Shown: positions 16,333-25,571, numbered from the stretch's first letter. The stretch: 64,000 nucleotides of DNA from Anaerobacillus arseniciselenatis (GCF_001865995.1 NZ_MLQQ01000001.1:434001-498000), one strand, 5' to 3'. The notes: generated by a model not told the origin, from the letters alone. Numbers and translations: made by a program.

Positions 16333-17045
16333 TTGTTCTCCCTTACTAGTTGCTGAAATAATAATGGAGTATCACTCATAAAGCCTTCTCCATATTCAAT
16401 ATTCACTTCTTTTCCGAATAGTCTCTCTCTTGCTAGCACTGTTTCGATATAACCATTTGTCAATGGTGTTTCTACACTATTCGGTTGCTGTATAAATTGA
16501 CTTTCATAAGCTTTTAAAGCTTGTACCTTTACGTCAATATCTCGAGAAATATCTACGATAAAGCTCGGTTTATGAAACCCATTAATCATATAAAAGTAAA
16601 GATCATCGACTTTGTGAGCCGGTAAGTTTTTTTCATCTTCAAAATTTTTAATCCGTGCTGAAAAGACCGATTCTTTAATTAATTTTGCACAGTTTCCGTG
16701 ATCTGGATGACGATCTTCAAAATAAGGAGCAAAAACAACTCGAGGACGAAGTTTACGTATGATCGAAACTGTTTTCTTAATATACTCATCAGTAATATAA
16801 ATACCTCGATCCGGAATATTAAGTTGAATCCTTTTTTCTACACCTAAAATTTCTTGAGCGTTCTTTGCTTCTTTTTGTCTTCGTTCTACAGTTCCATTCG
16901 AAGACAGTTCTGCTTTTGTTAAATCACAAATAGCAACCTTATATCCTTGACGATTATATTTAGCAATTGTACCGCCCATGCCGATTTCAACATCGTCAGC
17001 ATGGGCGCCAAAAGCTAAAAGATCGATACTATTGTGATCAGACAT
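16329..17045 (-). CDS. bshB1: GlcNAc-malate deacetylase (bacillithiol)
   Basis: 238 aa LmbE/PIG-L-type zinc deacetylase. It deacetylates GlcNAc-malate to GlcN-malate. Zinc motif [10 protein letters not shown] (13-22, His15, Asp17-Asp18) and the second ligand motif DRHPDHGNC (about 111-119). It overlaps mgsA by 8 bases and bshA by 4. B. subtilis bshB1 (ypjG) has the same neighbours. bshC is not in the window. Confidence 0.95.
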   Translation of the reverse strand: MSDHNSIDLLAFGAHADDVEIGMGGTIAKYNRQGYKVAICDLTKAELSSNGTVERRQKEAKNAQEILGVEKRIQLNIPDRGIYITDEYIKKTVSIIRKLRPRVVFAPYFEDRHPDHGNCAKLIKESVFSARIKNFEDEKNLPAHKVDDLYFYMINGFHKPSFIVDISRDIDVKVQALKAYESQFIQQPNSVETPLTNGYIETVLARERLFGKEVNIEYGEGFMSDTPLLFQQLVRENK

Positions 17046-17454
17046 CTTTCTCTACCTTCGGATTGACAATTTTCCTCCATTGGAAATCTCCTCTTCCAAG
17101 ACCTTTAACTAAAATTTCACCTGTAGCCATATTGGTCGCAAGCGGTATACCATATACGTCACAAAGGCGAATTAATGCAGTTATATCAGGTTCATGTGGT
17201 TGAGATGCTAGCGGGTCTCTGAAGAATAACACTAAATCCATTTCGTTGTTCGCAACAAGAGCTCCAATTTGTTGGTCACCACCTAAAGGACCAGATTTAA
17301 AACGTTCAATTTGTAAACTTGTTGCTTCCATAACTCTTGTCCCCGTAGTTCCTGTGCTATAAAGTTCATGCTCTTTTAAAATTGATTCATAGGCAATAGC
17401 AAATTGAACCATTTCAGGCTTTTTCTTATCGTGGGCAATTAATGCAATCTTCAT
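17038..17454 (-). CDS. mgsA: Methylglyoxal synthase
   Basis: 138 aa. Converts dihydroxyacetone phosphate to methylglyoxal and phosphate, a bypass that releases phosphate from glycolysis. [14 protein letters not shown] (2-15), the phosphate-binding STGTTGTRV (about 38-46), [11 protein letters not shown] (about 56-66, catalytic Asp) and [14 protein letters not shown] are present. Start is the ATG after GGGGAGGG; the upstream extension is discarded. The co-transcribed bacillithiol genes fit, since bacillithiol helps detoxify methylglyoxal. Confidence 0.96.
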   Translation of the reverse strand: MKIALIAHDKKKPEMVQFAIAYESILKEHELYSTGTTGTRVMEATSLQIERFKSGPLGGDQQIGALVANNEMDLVLFFRDPLASQPHEPDITALIRLCDVYGIPLATNMATGEILVKGLGRGDFQWRKIVNPKVEKDV

Positions 17455-17470
17455 TATGAAACCCTCCCCT

Positions 17471-18274
17471 TTATTCAATAATATTTTCTAGTCCATAAAC
17501 TAACAAATCAAGTTTCATCACTGTCTCAACTGCTAAGCGGATCCCTGGCATAAAAGATGTACGATCAATAGAATCGTGACGGATAGTTAATGTTTGTCCA
17601 ATGCCTCCGAAAAGAACTTCTTGATGAGCTACAAGACCTGGTAGGCGAACACTGTGGATACGCATTCCATCAAATTCTGCTCCCTTCGCTCCTTGCAGTT
17701 CTTCCTTCTCCTCTGGGTTTCCTTGTTGTTTCGGCTCTCGCACTTCAGAAATCATTTGTGCAGTTTTCACCGCTGTTCCACTCGGAGCGTCCATCTTTTT
17801 ATCATGATGCATTTCGATAATCTCAACATCAGGTAAATAGCGAGCCGCCATTTGTGAAAACTTCATCATTAAAATTGCACCAATTGCAAAGTTTGGCGCA
17901 ATGATCGCTCCTAAATTTTTCTCTTCTGCGATTCGAGACAGTTCTTCAACATCTTTTTCATTAAAGCCTGTTGTACCAACAACTGGTCGTACCCCATGCT
18001 CAAAAGCAATCTCCATATGTTTGCGACCGACTAACGGATTCGTTAAATCAATTAAGACGTCAACATCTTGTTCAGTGAATGCACGGTGTAAATCATTATA
18101 CATTTTTACGTCTACACTCGGCATTCCTTCGATTTCAGAAAGCAATTTGCCGTCATTCTCTCTATCAATTGCTGCAACTAGCTGGAAATGAGGAGTTGAT
18201 GTAACCATCCTTACTGCTTCTTGGCCCATTTTCCCAGCTGCTCCTGTGATTGCTACTTTAATTGTTTGTGTCAT
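17471..18274 (-). CDS. dapB: 4-hydroxy-tetrahydrodipicolinate reductase
   Basis: 267 aa. NAD(P)H-dependent step of lysine and meso-diaminopimelate synthesis; the pathway also feeds spore dipicolinate. Rossmann [13 protein letters not shown] (10-22), GTTGF (about 100-104), and the catalytic/substrate loop [15 protein letters not shown] (about 153-167) with Lys and the SGTA turn. A 14-base gap from ypjD and 16-base gap to mgsA indicate one operon. Confidence 0.97.
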   Translation of the reverse strand: MTQTIKVAITGAAGKMGQEAVRMVTSTPHFQLVAAIDRENDGKLLSEIEGMPSVDVKMYNDLHRAFTEQDVDVLIDLTNPLVGRKHMEIAFEHGVRPVVGTTGFNEKDVEELSRIAEEKNLGAIIAPNFAIGAILMMKFSQMAARYLPDVEIIEMHHDKKMDAPSGTAVKTAQMISEVREPKQQGNPEEKEELQGAKGAEFDGMRIHSVRLPGLVAHQEVLFGGIGQTLTIRHDSIDRTSFMPGIRLAVETVMKLDLLVYGLENIIE

Positions 18275-18288
18275 TTCTTCTTACTCCT

Positions 18289-18624
18289 TTATTCTTCTAT
18301 TTTAGTCCAGCGATCTTTATCTCGTGTGTTAAACTTCTCCATGACAAGATCAAAGGCTTCTTCTAAATTAATGTTTAAAGAATTTGCAAAACAGATGAGA
18401 ACAAAAAATAAATCTCCAAGTTCTTGTTCCATCGTCTTTTCTTCTTCCGTCGATTTCTTCGGTTTTTCCCCATAATAATGATTTACTTCGCGAGATAACT
18501 CACCAAGTTCTTCGGTCATTCTCGCAAGCATTGCTAAAGGGCTAAAATACCCTTCTTTAAATTGACTTATGTACTCATCAACTTCAGCTTGAACTTCTTT
18601 TATACTTTTACTATTTTCATTCAC
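18289..18624 (-). CDS. ypjD: MazG-like nucleotide pyrophosphohydrolase
   Basis: 111 aa. All-alpha NTP-PPase fold. Metal motif appears as LARMTEELGELSREVNH (about 33-49, ExxEL) and LGDLFFVLICFAN (about 73-85, ExxD type with EQELGD). Likely hydrolyses non-canonical NTPs in housekeeping. Starts at GTG; GAGGTGATATAAG precedes. First gene of the ypjD-dapB-mgsA-bshB1-bshA-cca-birA operon, with a promoter at 18654-18682. Confidence 0.9.
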   Translation of the reverse strand: MNENSKSIKEVQAEVDEYISQFKEGYFSPLAMLARMTEELGELSREVNHYYGEKPKKSTEEEKTMEQELGDLFFVLICFANSLNINLEEAFDLVMEKFNTRDKDRWTKIEE

Positions 18625-18653
18625 AACTTATATCACCTCAACACTTATAATAC

Positions 18654-18682
18654 ATGTTAGCTAAATGTTCATGATTTGACAA
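18654..18682 (-). promoter_or_regulatory. Predicted sigma-A promoter of the ypjD-dapB operon
   Basis: -35 TTGTCA (18677-18682), 17-base spacer, -10 TAACAT (18654-18659), about 30 bases before the ypjD start. Confidence 0.5.
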
Positions 18683-18696
18683 ATATTTTATTTGAA

Positions 18697-18797
18697 GTTT
18701 TGGGTTTTGAGTGTTGAGTTTTGAATTATTTTTCTAGTATTGCTGCGAAGCTATGCCCACATTAACTCAACACTCTTCACTCAAAACTCAAAACTAT
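18697..18797. repeat. TTTTGAGTTTTGAGT inverted repeat, left of ypjC
   Basis: A forward arm TTTTGGGTTTTGAGTGTTGA (from about 18702) faces a reverse arm AACTCAACACTCTTCACTCA (from about 18764) across a 30-base centre. A third copy in forward orientation lies right of ypjC at 19826-19861. Confidence 0.75.
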
Positions 18798-18798
18798 T

Positions 18799-18948
18799 AT
18801 ACCCTTGATTTATTTATTGTAAAATTTTCGTTATAATATAGAACGTTAATAAATTTGAGGAAGTCGCTGTTTATATAATTAAAAAGCATATGGCAACACC
18901 CTTTTAGAAAAGAGCGTAATAACCATAATAATTATTATAGGGGACTAG
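18799..18948 (+). promoter_or_regulatory. Promoter and leader region of ypjC
   Basis: A TATAAT at 18832-18837 is 17 bases after TTTATT, a weak -35. The 110-base leader ends with AGGGGACTAG before the start. No clear leader structure recognised. Confidence 0.4.
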
Positions 18949-19824
18949 ATGATGAACACTCCAATTAAATTTAAAAATGTTATTTACATACTGATCGGTA
19001 CTGCAATTATGTCGTTTGGGCTTGTTTATTTTAATATGGAAAACAACTTAGCTGACGGCGGGTTTACAGGGATTACATTAATATTATTTTTTATCTTTAA
19101 TATTGACCCTGCATATTCAAATTTAGTACTTAATATCCCACTATTTTTTCTAGGATGGAAAATTCTTGGTCGTAATTCTTTTATCTATACTTTAATCGGA
19201 ACAGTTGGACTGTCTGTTTTCTTATTTATTTTTCAAAGGTATAGATTTATTTCAATGCCATTACATGATGATATGACACTTGTCGCTTTATTTGCCGGAG
19301 TTTTTATCGGGGTAGGTCTCGGGATTGTATTTCGTTTCGGTGGAACAACTGGTGGCGTTGATATTATCGCTCGTCTTGGGTATAAATATTTAGGTTGGAG
19401 TATGGGGAAAACGATGTTTATGTTTGATGCGGTCGTTATTACATCTTCACTCGTGTATTTAAATTACCGAGAAGCAATGTATACGTTAGTAGCTGTTTTC
19501 ATTAGCGCAAAAGTACTTGATTTTATGCAGCAAGGCGCATATTCTGGAAAAGCCGCATTTATCATTTCCGAAAAATCAGAAGAAATCTCTGCAGCTATAT
19601 TAAAACAAATGGATCGGGGCGTTACCGTTTTAAACGGGAAAGGTAGTTTTTCCCGCCTTAATAAAGAAATACTTTATTGTGTCGTTGGTCGTAACGAACT
19701 CGTCCGTCTTAAAACAATCATTGAAAAAATTGACCCACATGCTTTTGTTACCGTAAACGATGTTCAAGACGTCATCGGTGAAGGCTTTACATTAGATGAG
19801 TATAAACGGCCGATTGATCATTGA
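18949..19824 (+). CDS. ypjC: YitT-family membrane protein
   Basis: 291 aa. Five or six hydrophobic segments in residues 1-190 (YitT_membrane domain), including GFTGITLILFFIFNIDPAY, FRFGGTTGGVDIIARLGYKY and GAYSGKAAFIISEK, then a soluble C-terminal DUF2179-like domain (about 200-285, GVTVLNGKGSFS). Function is not established. In B. subtilis ypjC is co-oriented with its neighbours; here it is on the plus strand and flanked by inverted GAGTTTTGAGTTTTGA repeats. Confidence 0.88.
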   Translation: MMNTPIKFKNVIYILIGTAIMSFGLVYFNMENNLADGGFTGITLILFFIFNIDPAYSNLVLNIPLFFLGWKILGRNSFIYTLIGTVGLSVFLFIFQRYRFISMPLHDDMTLVALFAGVFIGVGLGIVFRFGGTTGGVDIIARLGYKYLGWSMGKTMFMFDAVVITSSLVYLNYREAMYTLVAVFISAKVLDFMQQGAYSGKAAFIISEKSEEISAAILKQMDRGVTVLNGKGSFSRLNKEILYCVVGRNELVRLKTIIEKIDPHAFVTVNDVQDVIGEGFTLDEYKRPIDH

Positions 19825-19825
19825 G

Positions 19826-19861
19826 TAGAGTTTTGAGTTTTGAGTTTTGAATGTTGAGTTG
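19826..19861. repeat. TTTTGAGTTTTGAGT repeat, right of ypjC
   Basis: AGAGTTTTGAGTTTTGAGTT continues into TTGAATGTTGAGTT. It is inverted relative to the arm at about 18764-18797, so the pair flanks ypjC as inverted repeats. Confidence 0.75.
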
Positions 19862-19971
19862 GTGTAGGCTAAGCTTTGTAGATTTTTGTTTCTTTCGCTT
19901 GGGTTACTTTTTTCATATGAAGAGTAGTAAATAAGCTGAAGGTTGTTGCCAAAAGCTGTTCATAACGTAAA

Positions 19972-20016
19972 AAAAAGAGAGTGGACTCATTGTGAAAATG
20001 AATCTTCTCTCTTTTT
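19972..20016. terminator. Bidirectional terminator between ypjC and yugP-like gene
   Basis: AAAAAGAGAG (19972-19981) pairs with CTCTCTTTTT (20007-20016), with an inner GACTCATT/AATGAATC stem. It serves two converging genes. Confidence 0.85.
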
Positions 20017-20023
20017 GTTTGTT

Positions 20024-20707
20024 TTAGTCTCGATTCATTGCAACGTACATAAGAATGAAACGTGTTAACTCCATTACTGCAACTACTGCGGCAGCAACGT
20101 ATGTTAATGCAGCAGCATCTAATACTTTTTTCGTTTCACGTTCTTCGTTATTACGAATAACTCCAACCGAAACAATTTGCTGCATAGCACGACTACTTGC
20201 GTTAAACTCTACTGGCAATGTTACTAGTTGGAAAAGAACAGCCGCTGCCATAAAAATGATCCCTAACAACATTAGGTTCATTGCTCCCATTAACATACCA
20301 GCGATAATTATAAAAATCGCACCATTTGATCCGAAATTAGCAACAGGAACTAACGCATGACGGAAACGTAAGAAAGCGTAATCTTCAGCATCCTGCATTG
20401 CGTGTCCGACTTCGTGTGCGGCAACTGCAGCACCAGCAACAGAATGTCCGTAATAGTTTTCTTCAGATAAGCGAACGGCTTTAGCTCGTGGATCATAATG
20501 GTCCGTTAACTTACCTTTCACCGGTTCAACTGAAACATTGTAAAGGCCATTATCATCTAAAATCTTACGAGCAACTTGCGCTCCTGTCATGCCAGATGAT
20601 GCCGGAACTTGTGAATATTTGCTATATGCACTTTTCACCTTCATTTGTGCCCATAACGGAATCAGAATAAGGATCGCAAAATAAACTAATAATGCACCTA
20701 AAGACAT
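20024..20707 (-). CDS. Zinc-dependent membrane metallopeptidase, YugP type
   Basis: 227 aa. N-terminal membrane segment (about 4-22), soluble part with the zinc motif AAHEVGHAMQD (HExxH, about residues 97-107), then two to three C-terminal membrane segments (about 125-175, 200-222). It matches the neutral zinc metallopeptidase 2 (YugP) family. Substrate unknown. B. subtilis yugP is elsewhere, so its place between ypjC and ypjB is a local difference. Confidence 0.88.
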   Translation of the reverse strand: MSLGALLVYFAILILIPLWAQMKVKSAYSKYSQVPASSGMTGAQVARKILDDNGLYNVSVEPVKGKLTDHYDPRAKAVRLSEENYYGHSVAGAAVAAHEVGHAMQDAEDYAFLRFRHALVPVANFGSNGAIFIIIAGMLMGAMNLMLLGIIFMAAAVLFQLVTLPVEFNASSRAMQQIVSVGVIRNNEERETKKVLDAAALTYVAAAVVAVMELTRFILMYVAMNRD

Positions 20708-20818
20708 CGATATTAACCTCCGTATTATTTTTTTCTAAGCAGTTTCTTTTAATTTCAATTCTAGTCAAAGATTTAATCTCTGTCAATTCATATCTATTTA
20801 TACGAATCAAAGTATTTA

Positions 20819-20893
20819 TTTAATGAATTTCATCATTTAATATTTTCGACATTAGTATCTATACAACTGCAGTTAAGGTATTGATGAAATTCA
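20819..20893. repeat. Short family 3-like palindromic element
   Basis: About 75 bp with terminal inverted repeats AATGAATTTCATCA and TGATGAAATTCA, the same ends as the 120-bp family 3 elements, but a different, shorter centre. Confidence 0.65.
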
Positions 20894-20895
20894 CG

Positions 20896-21684
20896 CTATT
20901 GTTTCATTTTCACTTTATTTTTTTCGGCTCTGTATTTCTTATACCCTGCATAAAACAATGCTAATAACGTTGTTCCGCCAATTGATAGAATTACCCACCA
21001 TAATGAAGGATCGGCTTGATCTTCTTCAAAGCCTTTGTATAATTTTTTGAAATCATCTTCCATAATTTTCAAATGTTTCGATTTTTCCTCATCAGTGACA
21101 ATTGTATTACGGTACCTTTCAACATATCTCACGTGAGAATCGATTCTTTGAAATTGGTGTGGTAATAAATCAACCATAATTGCAGGCCGAATCATTGAAT
21201 AGCGTTGTAAAAATCCGTTTAAATGATGCTGAAAAGAATTATTGTTTTCGCTTGAAATTGCCTCTCGCATTTTCGCAAAGTAATTCATCACTTGTGTTTC
21301 TGTATTTTTCCAAAGTGGATGATGATGATTGACGAGAGCATCAATGACGAGACGAAATTCAGAAACTTCTAAAACTCTTTGTTCATGACTTGCACTCGTA
21401 CTAGTCACCGCCCCCATTGCTTTTTCATATGAAGTTGTAATGAGTCGCAATTGAGTCATTGTCAAATTTTGATCGTCATAGCGGATGGCTAAAAACTGCT
21501 TCGAAAAAAAATCAAGTAATTGTTTTGCCTCACTATATTTTTCTTCTTTCACTAGTTGTAATACTTTGTCTGCAGTTTGATTTAAATTTCTCCATTCTTT
21601 TTCATCTAAAGTCTTTTCCGCTTGGACACTATTTGAAAAAACAAGAAAAAATAAACATATTAAAACGAACATTTTCTTGTGCAT
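20896..21684 (-). CDS. ypjB: Sporulation protein YpjB
   Basis: 262 aa. Signal peptide (about 1-22, cleavage after VQA), a mostly helical extracytoplasmic domain (about 25-225) and one C-terminal membrane segment (about 230-248, WWVILSIGGTTLLALFYAG) with a basic cytoplasmic end. This architecture and position next to ypjA match YpjB (SpoYpjB), a sporulation-linked protein of undefined function. Confidence 0.85.
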   Translation of the reverse strand: MHKKMFVLICLFFLVFSNSVQAEKTLDEKEWRNLNQTADKVLQLVKEEKYSEAKQLLDFFSKQFLAIRYDDQNLTMTQLRLITTSYEKAMGAVTSTSASHEQRVLEVSEFRLVIDALVNHHHPLWKNTETQVMNYFAKMREAISSENNNSFQHHLNGFLQRYSMIRPAIMVDLLPHQFQRIDSHVRYVERYRNTIVTDEEKSKHLKIMEDDFKKLYKGFEEDQADPSLWWVILSIGGTTLLALFYAGYKKYRAEKNKVKMKQ

Positions 21685-21749
21685 GCCTGTCCCTCCTCTT
21701 CTTCTAATTAAATCCTATGAAAAGGTGGACAAGAGTAGACCTACTTTTT

Positions 21750-22346
21750 TTACAAGTGAAGTTTCAATCGGTCTTTTCTTACTGCAAAATAATAAACTAG
21801 AGCAATCGAAGCAATACTTAACCAAAATGTAAAGTAACCGATATGTGGTATGTAATCAGTTAAACTTCTTGAAACCCAAGGGTGCATAAAAAAAACATAG
21901 TCGATGACATCATTATGTAGTGTCCAAATCGAGACAACGACTAAATGCCACATTTTTATTCGGAAGTATGGTGCAAACAAAAGTGCTTGAACTGCCATTC
22001 CTAGATGCGAACCAATTAACATATAATTTTGCCACGTCAAAGTAGCTCCAGCTGCCCCAGCCGCCAGGTTCATTACGACTGCCCAAACCCCATATTTAAT
22101 TAGCGTAACGGCTGCAAAAGCTTCCATAAGCGGCCAATTCTTTTTAAATAAAAACATGATTAATACAAACACAAAAAACAAACTTGCTGTTGGACTATCT
22201 GGGACAAAAATATAAAAATGCGCGGGAGTAATCGCTAGTTGATCTTTGTACCACCAATACCCATATATTGTCCCAAAAATATTAACTAATAATAACATAA
22301 AAATAAACTTGCGTTGACCTAACAAAGAAATGATCATTTTTAACAT
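21750..22346 (-). CDS. ypjA: DUF1405 integral membrane protein YpjA
   Basis: 198 aa with about six membrane segments (for example 12-30, 50-68, 75-100, 105-125, 135-150, 168-188). Features WWYKDQLA near residue 32 and WTLHNDVIDYVFFMHPW near residue 140 are typical of the DUF1405 family. Function unknown. It follows the qcrABC terminator and precedes ypjB as in B. subtilis. Confidence 0.85.
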   Translation of the reverse strand: MLKMIISLLGQRKFIFMLLLVNIFGTIYGYWWYKDQLAITPAHFYIFVPDSPTASLFFVFVLIMFLFKKNWPLMEAFAAVTLIKYGVWAVVMNLAAGAAGATLTWQNYMLIGSHLGMAVQALLFAPYFRIKMWHLVVVSIWTLHNDVIDYVFFMHPWVSRSLTDYIPHIGYFTFWLSIASIALVYYFAVRKDRLKLHL

Positions 22347-22411
22347 TTTATTCTCCTACTCTTTAAGCAATCTCTGTAATTATCCTTAATAGTTTATCAC
22401 TATTACTATTT

Positions 22412-22440
22412 AAAAAAAAGCTGACAAATTGTCAGCTTTT
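22412..22440 (-). terminator. Terminator of qcrABC
   Basis: AAAAGCTGACAATTTGTCAG pairs to form a nearly perfect stem AAAAGCTGACA/TGTCAGCTTTT, followed by eight Ts on the minus strand. Confidence 0.9.
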
Positions 22441-22451
22441 CTCATAATATT

Positions 22452-23228
22452 TTATTCCGGATTTCCATCAGCAGCGATAAAGTCTGCTAAAATTTCTAAT
22501 TCTTCCTCAGTTCCTGTAAATAAACCTCCAGGCATTTCCCCAATACCTTGATTAACAAGCTCAATAATTTCTTCTTTCGTATAATCACTTTCAAATACCG
22601 CTGGACCTACACCAGGAATCCCAGCCATATTATCACCATGACAGCCAATACAGGAGCCTTGAGTTAACCATATTTCATAACCTATATGCTCGGTATTAAT
22701 ATCTATTTCTTCTACAATCGCACCTTGTTGTGCAGCTGCTTCCCAATCATGTTGGGAAACAGATTCCCACGTTAACCAAAAAATAGATGCAACCGCGAGT
22801 AGCATTAAACTACTAGCAATTGGCCTTTTAATTGGACGACGCTCTGGCCCTCGGTCTAACCATGTTGCAAGTAATAACGCTCCAAAAGCAATACCTGGTA
22901 TTACTACGGCACCGATCACCGTGTAATCCCCTGCAGCAAATTCATACTTTAATAATTGGTATAAAAATAAGAAGTACCAATCCGGTAATGGAATATAACC
23001 TGCATCAGTTGGGTCAGCAACACGTTCAAGTGGTGCGTAATGAGCAACTGTTAAGATTAAATAACCTACTAAGAAAACCGCACCTACCATCCATTCTTTT
23101 AATAAGAAGTTCGGCCAAAATGCTTCCGTTTTCCCCGGATATTCGGAATAGTCTTTAGGAATATTCGGCTTTCGTTCTGCCGGAACACGGGAATCTCCTA
23201 CGAATTTCATTCCTTTGCCACGATGCAT
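22452..23228 (-). CDS. qcrC: Menaquinol:cytochrome c reductase, cytochrome b/c subunit
   Basis: 258 aa. Fusion of a subunit IV-like membrane part (about 35-175; PLPDWYFLFLYQLLKY at about 81-96) and a C-terminal cytochrome c domain with one heme motif CIGCH (about 199-203) and an axial Met in GEMPGG. It passes electrons from the b subunit to cytochrome c. Start MHRGKGMKF matches the family. Last gene of qcrABC. Confidence 0.97.
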   Translation of the reverse strand: MHRGKGMKFVGDSRVPAERKPNIPKDYSEYPGKTEAFWPNFLLKEWMVGAVFLVGYLILTVAHYAPLERVADPTDAGYIPLPDWYFLFLYQLLKYEFAAGDYTVIGAVVIPGIAFGALLLATWLDRGPERRPIKRPIASSLMLLAVASIFWLTWESVSQHDWEAAAQQGAIVEEIDINTEHIGYEIWLTQGSCIGCHGDNMAGIPGVGPAVFESDYTKEEIIELVNQGIGEMPGGLFTGTEEELEILADFIAADGNPE

Positions 23229-23253
23229 TGTTTTCCCTCCTTTTTATTTAATT

Positions 23254-23925
23254 TTATAGCGGTCCTGAAATACCTTGTTTACGAATCATTACAAAGTGAG
23301 CCCCTAAAAGACCAAGTAATGCTCCAGGTAAGAAGAATACGTGAATAGCGAAAAATCTTGTTAACGTTTGTGCTCCAATAATTTCTCCACCAGCTAACAA
23401 CGTTTTTGCAAATGGACCTATAATTGGTGCAGCTTCAGCAATTTGCAATCCTACGACTGTTGCAAAGTATGCTTTCATATCCCATGGAAGTAAATATCCT
23501 GTAAACCCTAAACCTAACATAACAAAGAAAATAAGCACTCCTACAACCCAGTTTAATTCACGTGGTTTCTTGTACGATCCCGTAAAGAAAACACGTAACG
23601 TATGTAAGAACATCATCACAATGACTAAACTTGCCCCCCAATGATGCATTCCACGAACAATTACCCCAAATGTAACTTCGTTTTGTAAATAGTAAACGGA
23701 TTGATATGCATTAATAATATCTGGAACATAATACATTGTTAAAAACATACCAGATAAAATTTGAATAACCGTAATGAAAAATGTTAGACCCCCAAAACAA
23801 TATACAAATGCCGAAAAATGATGAGCAGGATTTACGTGCTCAGGAACTTCATGATCAGCAATATCACGCCACATCGGCGTAATGTCTAGACGTTCGTCTA
23901 CCCAATTATAAAGCTTATTTAACAA
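23254..23925 (-). CDS. qcrB: Menaquinol:cytochrome c reductase, cytochrome b subunit
   Basis: 223 aa, b6-type with four membrane helices. Heme-binding His pairs occur in MHHWGAS and FLHTLRVFFTG (about 93-113) and later FAIHVFFLPGALLGLLGAHF. Cys43 in YCFGGLTF corresponds to the cysteine that carries an extra covalent heme in Bacillus b6-type subunits. PEWY-like quinol residues lie in QcrC. 15 bases follow the qcrA stop. Confidence 0.97.
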   Translation of the reverse strand: MLNKLYNWVDERLDITPMWRDIADHEVPEHVNPAHHFSAFVYCFGGLTFFITVIQILSGMFLTMYYVPDIINAYQSVYYLQNEVTFGVIVRGMHHWGASLVIVMMFLHTLRVFFTGSYKKPRELNWVVGVLIFFVMLGLGFTGYLLPWDMKAYFATVVGLQIAEAAPIIGPFAKTLLAGGEIIGAQTLTRFFAIHVFFLPGALLGLLGAHFVMIRKQGISGPL

Positions 23926-23939
23926 TTATTACGCCTCCT

Positions 23940-24440
23940 TTATACTTGTGGTCTCGGTCTTCCTAAATAAACAGTGCCGTTCCGCACTTCATGATCATAC
24001 AAAAATAGTGGTTGAGTTGGTGGCGTACGGTCAACATTTGTTCCATCTTTTTCAAATGCACCGTAATGACACGGACAGAAAAAGCGATTTGGTTGATCAT
24101 CGCTCGTATCCCAGTCAACAGTACAACCTAAATGTGTACAAACTGGAGATAACGCAATAATTTCACCTTCCTCTTCGTATATCCACGCAGATCGAGAGAC
24201 TTCTGACTCGTACCATGCATCAACTTGATTAACTTTAAAGTCAAATCGTTTAGGTTCATTTGTTAGTTCGTTGACTTGTGCTACCGCAACCATTTCCGTG
24301 TCTTCACCTACTTTTAAAGCAGGATCAAGAGCAAATCGTACTAATGGTAGCGTTATACCAGCCGCCATAAACCCACCTACACCTGTTAATGAATAATTCA
24401 AAAATTGACGCCTTGAAACTTTATGATCTTTTTCACTCAC
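23940..24440 (-). CDS. qcrA: Menaquinol:cytochrome c reductase, Rieske iron-sulphur subunit
   Basis: 166 aa. N-terminal twin-arginine-like signal anchor (SRRQFLNYS, then a hydrophobic helix about 15-35). [2Fe-2S] ligands in CTHLGC (about 104-109) and CPCHYGAF (about 122-129). First gene of the operon; takes electrons from menaquinol. Confidence 0.97.
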   Translation of the reverse strand: MSEKDHKVSRRQFLNYSLTGVGGFMAAGITLPLVRFALDPALKVGEDTEMVAVAQVNELTNEPKRFDFKVNQVDAWYESEVSRSAWIYEEEGEIIALSPVCTHLGCTVDWDTSDDQPNRFFCPCHYGAFEKDGTNVDRTPPTQPLFLYDHEVRNGTVYLGRPRPQV

Positions 24441-24559
24441 TGTAATTCCCCTCCTTACATTTTATTTTAAGGCCCGATAGGACAAAGTAATACATATTTT
24501 ACTAGGACATTTTCATGATACTTTAATAACATTAGCACTGTCAATAACTATGATATTAT

Positions 24560-25036
24560 CTAATTCGATTCTCTTTCATTATTTTGCCATTTATTCGTTA
24601 ATATCGGGATCATTTGTTTAATTTGATTCGATAACGTTTCCATTCTATATTTTTCATCTAAATGTTCTAAAGGAATTGAAGGCACCCATAATAAAGTATC
24701 ATTCAACTCCGCTTCTATTTGTTTCCAATCTACATCAGACGTTAAATATATAATGTGATAAAACCCATTACTTTTTAAATGTTCGTGTAATTCATTCATT
24801 TTTAATAAACGTTCTTCAGGTTTTTCTGATTTTAAATATGTATACGGTGGGAATTGAAAAACCCTTCCTTTAAATTGTCTTTCTAGCTCATCACTTATAA
24901 AGGTAATAAACTCACCCATCTGCACTGTCGACTTAATATCATCCCCCCACGAAATTGGGATTAAAGGAATAATAGCTGTGTCTACGTATTCCTTCGCTTG
25001 TAAATAAACATCAATTTCTTTTGCCTGCCACTTCAT
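24560..25036 (-). CDS. ypiF: YpiF, DUF2487 family
   Basis: 158 aa soluble protein, no signal. The start MKWQAKEIDVYLQAKEYVDT and IPISWGDD resemble the DUF2487 family, whose B. subtilis member ypiF lies just before qcrA. Function unknown. Good ribosome-binding site (AAGGAGGAAG). Confidence 0.82.
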   Translation of the reverse strand: MKWQAKEIDVYLQAKEYVDTAIIPLIPISWGDDIKSTVQMGEFITFISDELERQFKGRVFQFPPYTYLKSEKPEERLLKMNELHEHLKSNGFYHIIYLTSDVDWKQIEAELNDTLLWVPSIPLEHLDEKYRMETLSNQIKQMIPILTNKWQNNERESN

Positions 25037-25179
25037 TAGTCTTCCTCCTTTATTTTCCTTAAGTATGTTTCATTTTATACTATTATTTTTCAACATCAAA
25101 ATAATCGGCTCTTGCAAACCTTATAACAATTCTTCTACGTAGTATGTACAGTCACCCAACTTTCTTTTCATTCAACCTA

Positions 25180-25420
25180 GCATGGCGATTTACAGTCACC
25201 ATCTAAGATGAAAAAGTGGACACTTTCCCTCACTTCGCTGTGACCTTCTATCGATCTCAGAGGCTCGTTCGCAAAAGTGTCCACTTTTTACATACAAAAC
25301 CCGCATGACGATATTCCGTCACCATCTAATATGGAAAAGGAGGGTGCTTTCCCTCACTTCACCTTGACCTTCTAACGAATCTCAGACGTTCGTTCGCAAA
25401 AGCACCCGCCTTTTTTCTTT
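25180..25420. repeat. Two family 2 palindromic elements
   Basis: Copy 1 (about 25180-25293) has stem AAAAAGTGGACACTTT / AAAGTGTCCACTTTTT; copy 2 (about 25303-25420) has GGGTGCTTT / AAAGCACCC. Both keep the core CTTCGCTGTGACCTTCTA or CTTCACCTTGACCTTCTA and the neighbouring CATGACGATAT..CGTCACC hairpin. The following 25480-25525 is a (CAAC/CTAA)-rich tract. No gene in 25037-25551. Confidence 0.85.
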
Positions 25421-25539
25421 AATAAAACCTCCATGACGATATCTCATCCCATCAAACTTCAAAAAATCAAGCACGAGCACCCTAACCAACAAACCAACTA
25501 GCCAACTAACAAACTAAGCAACCAACTTTTTAACAAAAA

Positions 25540-25571
25540 AAATAAAAGCCCTTATTTTTTAAGGGCTTTTA
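25540..25571 (-). terminator. Terminator overlapping the end of ypiB
   Basis: AAAAGCCCTTAAAAAATAAG continues as GGCTTTTA then an eight-T run on the minus strand; the stem includes the last ypiB codons. Confidence 0.85.

Noticed and set aside
25180..25420. CRISPR array
   Set aside because: The repeats are two long palindromes with diverged stems, without regular short repeats or spacers, and no cas genes are nearby.
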